From contig NZ_CALIMY010000129.1 of the NCBI RefSeq assembly GCF_938045205.1, positions 1 to 6,036 on the forward strand: DNA of 6,036 bases, in the 5' to 3' direction. This DNA is from an uncultured Campylobacter sp. (GTDB lineage Bacteria > Campylobacterota > Campylobacteria > Campylobacterales > Campylobacteraceae). Positions within the stretch are counted from its first letter, which is position 1. The number at the start of each line of letters is the position of its first letter. The notes under the pieces were generated by a model. That model was not told the origin of the DNA. It was given only the letters and a program-made list of their open reading frames with translations, and made no database searches. The position numbers and the translations under genes were made by a program. Below are positions 5,017-6,036 of the stretch, piece by piece.

Positions 5017-6036
5017 GGTTTTTAAGCCATGCCGATATGAGCTTACATTTCTTTCGTCGCCCGATAATGCAGGCTTTAAAAGAGCGCGGGCACGAGGTTT
5101 TCGCAATTGCTCCTCGTGGCGCTTATACGCAGGATTTAGCGCGCGATTTTAATGCCATAACTTACGATCTTGATCGAGCGAGCTTAAATCCGCTTACCGT
5201 ATTTAGCAACACCAAAGCCCTTGCGCGCGAGCTAAAGAGGCTAAATTTGGACCTGCTGCAAACAGCTGCGCACAAATCAAACGTGTTTGGTACACTGGCG
5301 GCTCGAGAGGCGGGTATAAAATATGTGATAAACTTAGTCGAGGGGCTGGGCAGCTTTTATATCGACGATGATATTAAAACAAGGCTTGTGCGAGCGGTTT
5401 TGGAGAAGCTTTATAAATTTTCATTTTCGCAGGCGGATGCTTGCGTATTTGTAAACGATGCCGATCCCGATTATATGCTATCTCGCGGGCTTATTGCGAA
5501 GCAAAAGGTCATAAGGATTAAAAGTGTAGGCGTAGATGCTGAAAGATTCAATCCCAAAATCGTTAATGCAACGGATTTGGGCGAGGATTTGCACGGCAAA
5601 AAGATCGTGCTGATGATAGCTCGCGCGATGTGGCATAAGGGCGTGAGAGAATTCTACGAAGCAGCAGAAATTTTAAAAGATCGATCGGATGCGAAATTTG
5701 TCTTTGTGGGCGAGGGCTTTGCGGGCAATAAAAGCACCGCTGATCCTGCGTTTTTGCAAAGCGGTGCGGTGCATTATCTAGGCGCCAGAAACGACGTGCC
5801 TGAGCTTTTGAAGGCTAGTTACCTACTGGCACTTCCTAGCTACAAGGAGGGCTTTCCGCGCACTGTTTTAGAGGCGATGAGCATGGCGCGAGCCTGCGTG
5901 GTAAGCGATTGCAGCGGCTGCGTAGAAGCCGTGCAAGATGGCGTCAACGGCTTAATTTGCCGCACTCGAGACGCAGAGGGTCTTGCGCGAAAGATCGAAA
6001 TTTTATTAGACGATACCGCGCTTTGCGAAAGGCTCG
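5004..6036 (+). CDS. pglA: PglA, GalNAc transferase adding the first GalNAc (3' end missing)
   Basis: GT4-family glycosyltransferase. In C. jejuni, PglA transfers GalNAc alpha-1,3 onto undecaprenyl-PP-diNAcBac, the first committed chain-extension step, at the inner face of the inner membrane. 344 residues are visible and the frame is open to the last base; the C. jejuni protein is about 376 aa, so about 30 residues are missing. The sequence follows C. jejuni PglA from memory: MARIGFLSHA at 1-10, RASLNPL at 58-64, TAAHKSNVFG at 87-96, LVEGLGSFYID at 111-121, IKSVGV at 172-177, IVLMIARAMWHKGVREFYEA at 201-220, SGAVHYLGARND at 253-264, SYKEGFP at 279-285 with E282-x7-E290, and VVSDCSGCVEAV at 299-310. 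The ATG at 5004 gives the family N-terminus; ATG 4995 would add only three residues. It lies 72 bp after pglB in the same order as C. jejuni, so co-transcription is likely. The short ORF overlapping its start may affect its translation. Confidence 0.94.
   Translation, partial: MARIGFLSHADMSLHFFRRPIMQALKERGHEVFAIAPRGAYTQDLARDFNAITYDLDRASLNPLTVFSNTKALARELKRLNLDLLQTAAHKSNVFGTLAAREAGIKYVINLVEGLGSFYIDDDIKTRLVRAVLEKLYKFSFSQADACVFVNDADPDYMLSRGLIAKQKVIRIKSVGVDAERFNPKIVNATDLGEDLHGKKIVLMIARAMWHKGVREFYEAAEILKDRSDAKFVFVGEGFAGNKSTADPAFLQSGAVHYLGARNDVPELLKASYLLALPSYKEGFPRTVLEAMSMARACVVSDCSGCVEAVQDGVNGLICRTRDAEGLARKIEILLDDTALCERL

Noticed and set aside
4780..5106. 108-codon minus-strand ORF across the pglB-pglA junction
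   Set aside because: It overlaps the conserved C-terminus of PglB and the conserved N-terminus of PglA on the other strand, and shows no domain.

Overview
The window carries part of a protein N-glycosylation (pgl) locus of the Campylobacter type, all on the + strand. The order is the 3' part of pglH, then pglJ, pglB and the 5' part of pglA. The proteins resemble, as I recall them, the Campylobacter jejuni PglH, PglJ, PglB and PglA sequences along their length, and the gene order is the C. jejuni order except that no pglI lies between pglH and pglJ. Mixed GC (many AGC, GCG and CGC codons) with frequent AAATTT words suggests one of the higher-GC Campylobacter species (the C. gracilis / C. showae / C. 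rectus group) rather than C. jejuni. This placement is inference from composition and memory of the family.

Layout: bases 2-784 hold the C-terminal two thirds of PglH. Bases 785-1029 are a 245-bp non-coding gap with five AAATTT words and several small palindromes. Bases 1030-2148 encode complete PglJ. After only 2 bp, 2151-4931 encodes PglB, the oligosaccharyltransferase, starting at GTG. A 72-bp gap holds a 17-codon upstream ORF with its own strong Shine-Dalgarno sequence (4963-5016), which overlaps the start of pglA (5004 to the window end, incomplete).

How the genes work together (known from C. jejuni): PglA adds the first GalNAc to undecaprenyl-PP-diNAcBac, PglJ adds the second, PglH adds the following GalNAc residues, the flippase PglK (not in the window) turns the lipid-linked glycan to the periplasm, and PglB transfers it to Asn in D/E-X-N-X-S/T sequons. 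PglI would add a glucose branch, and it is absent from its usual place here.

The most unusual element is at the front of PglB. About 220 residues precede the normal first membrane segment, so the protein is 926 aa against about 713 aa in C. jejuni. The extension is acidic first, then Lys-rich, then a low-complexity Asn-Ser region with 19 Asn-Ser dipeptides, almost all written with the same AAT-TCY codons, and one recent-looking 33-bp duplication. The PglB core keeps every catalytic and sequon-reading residue I could check.
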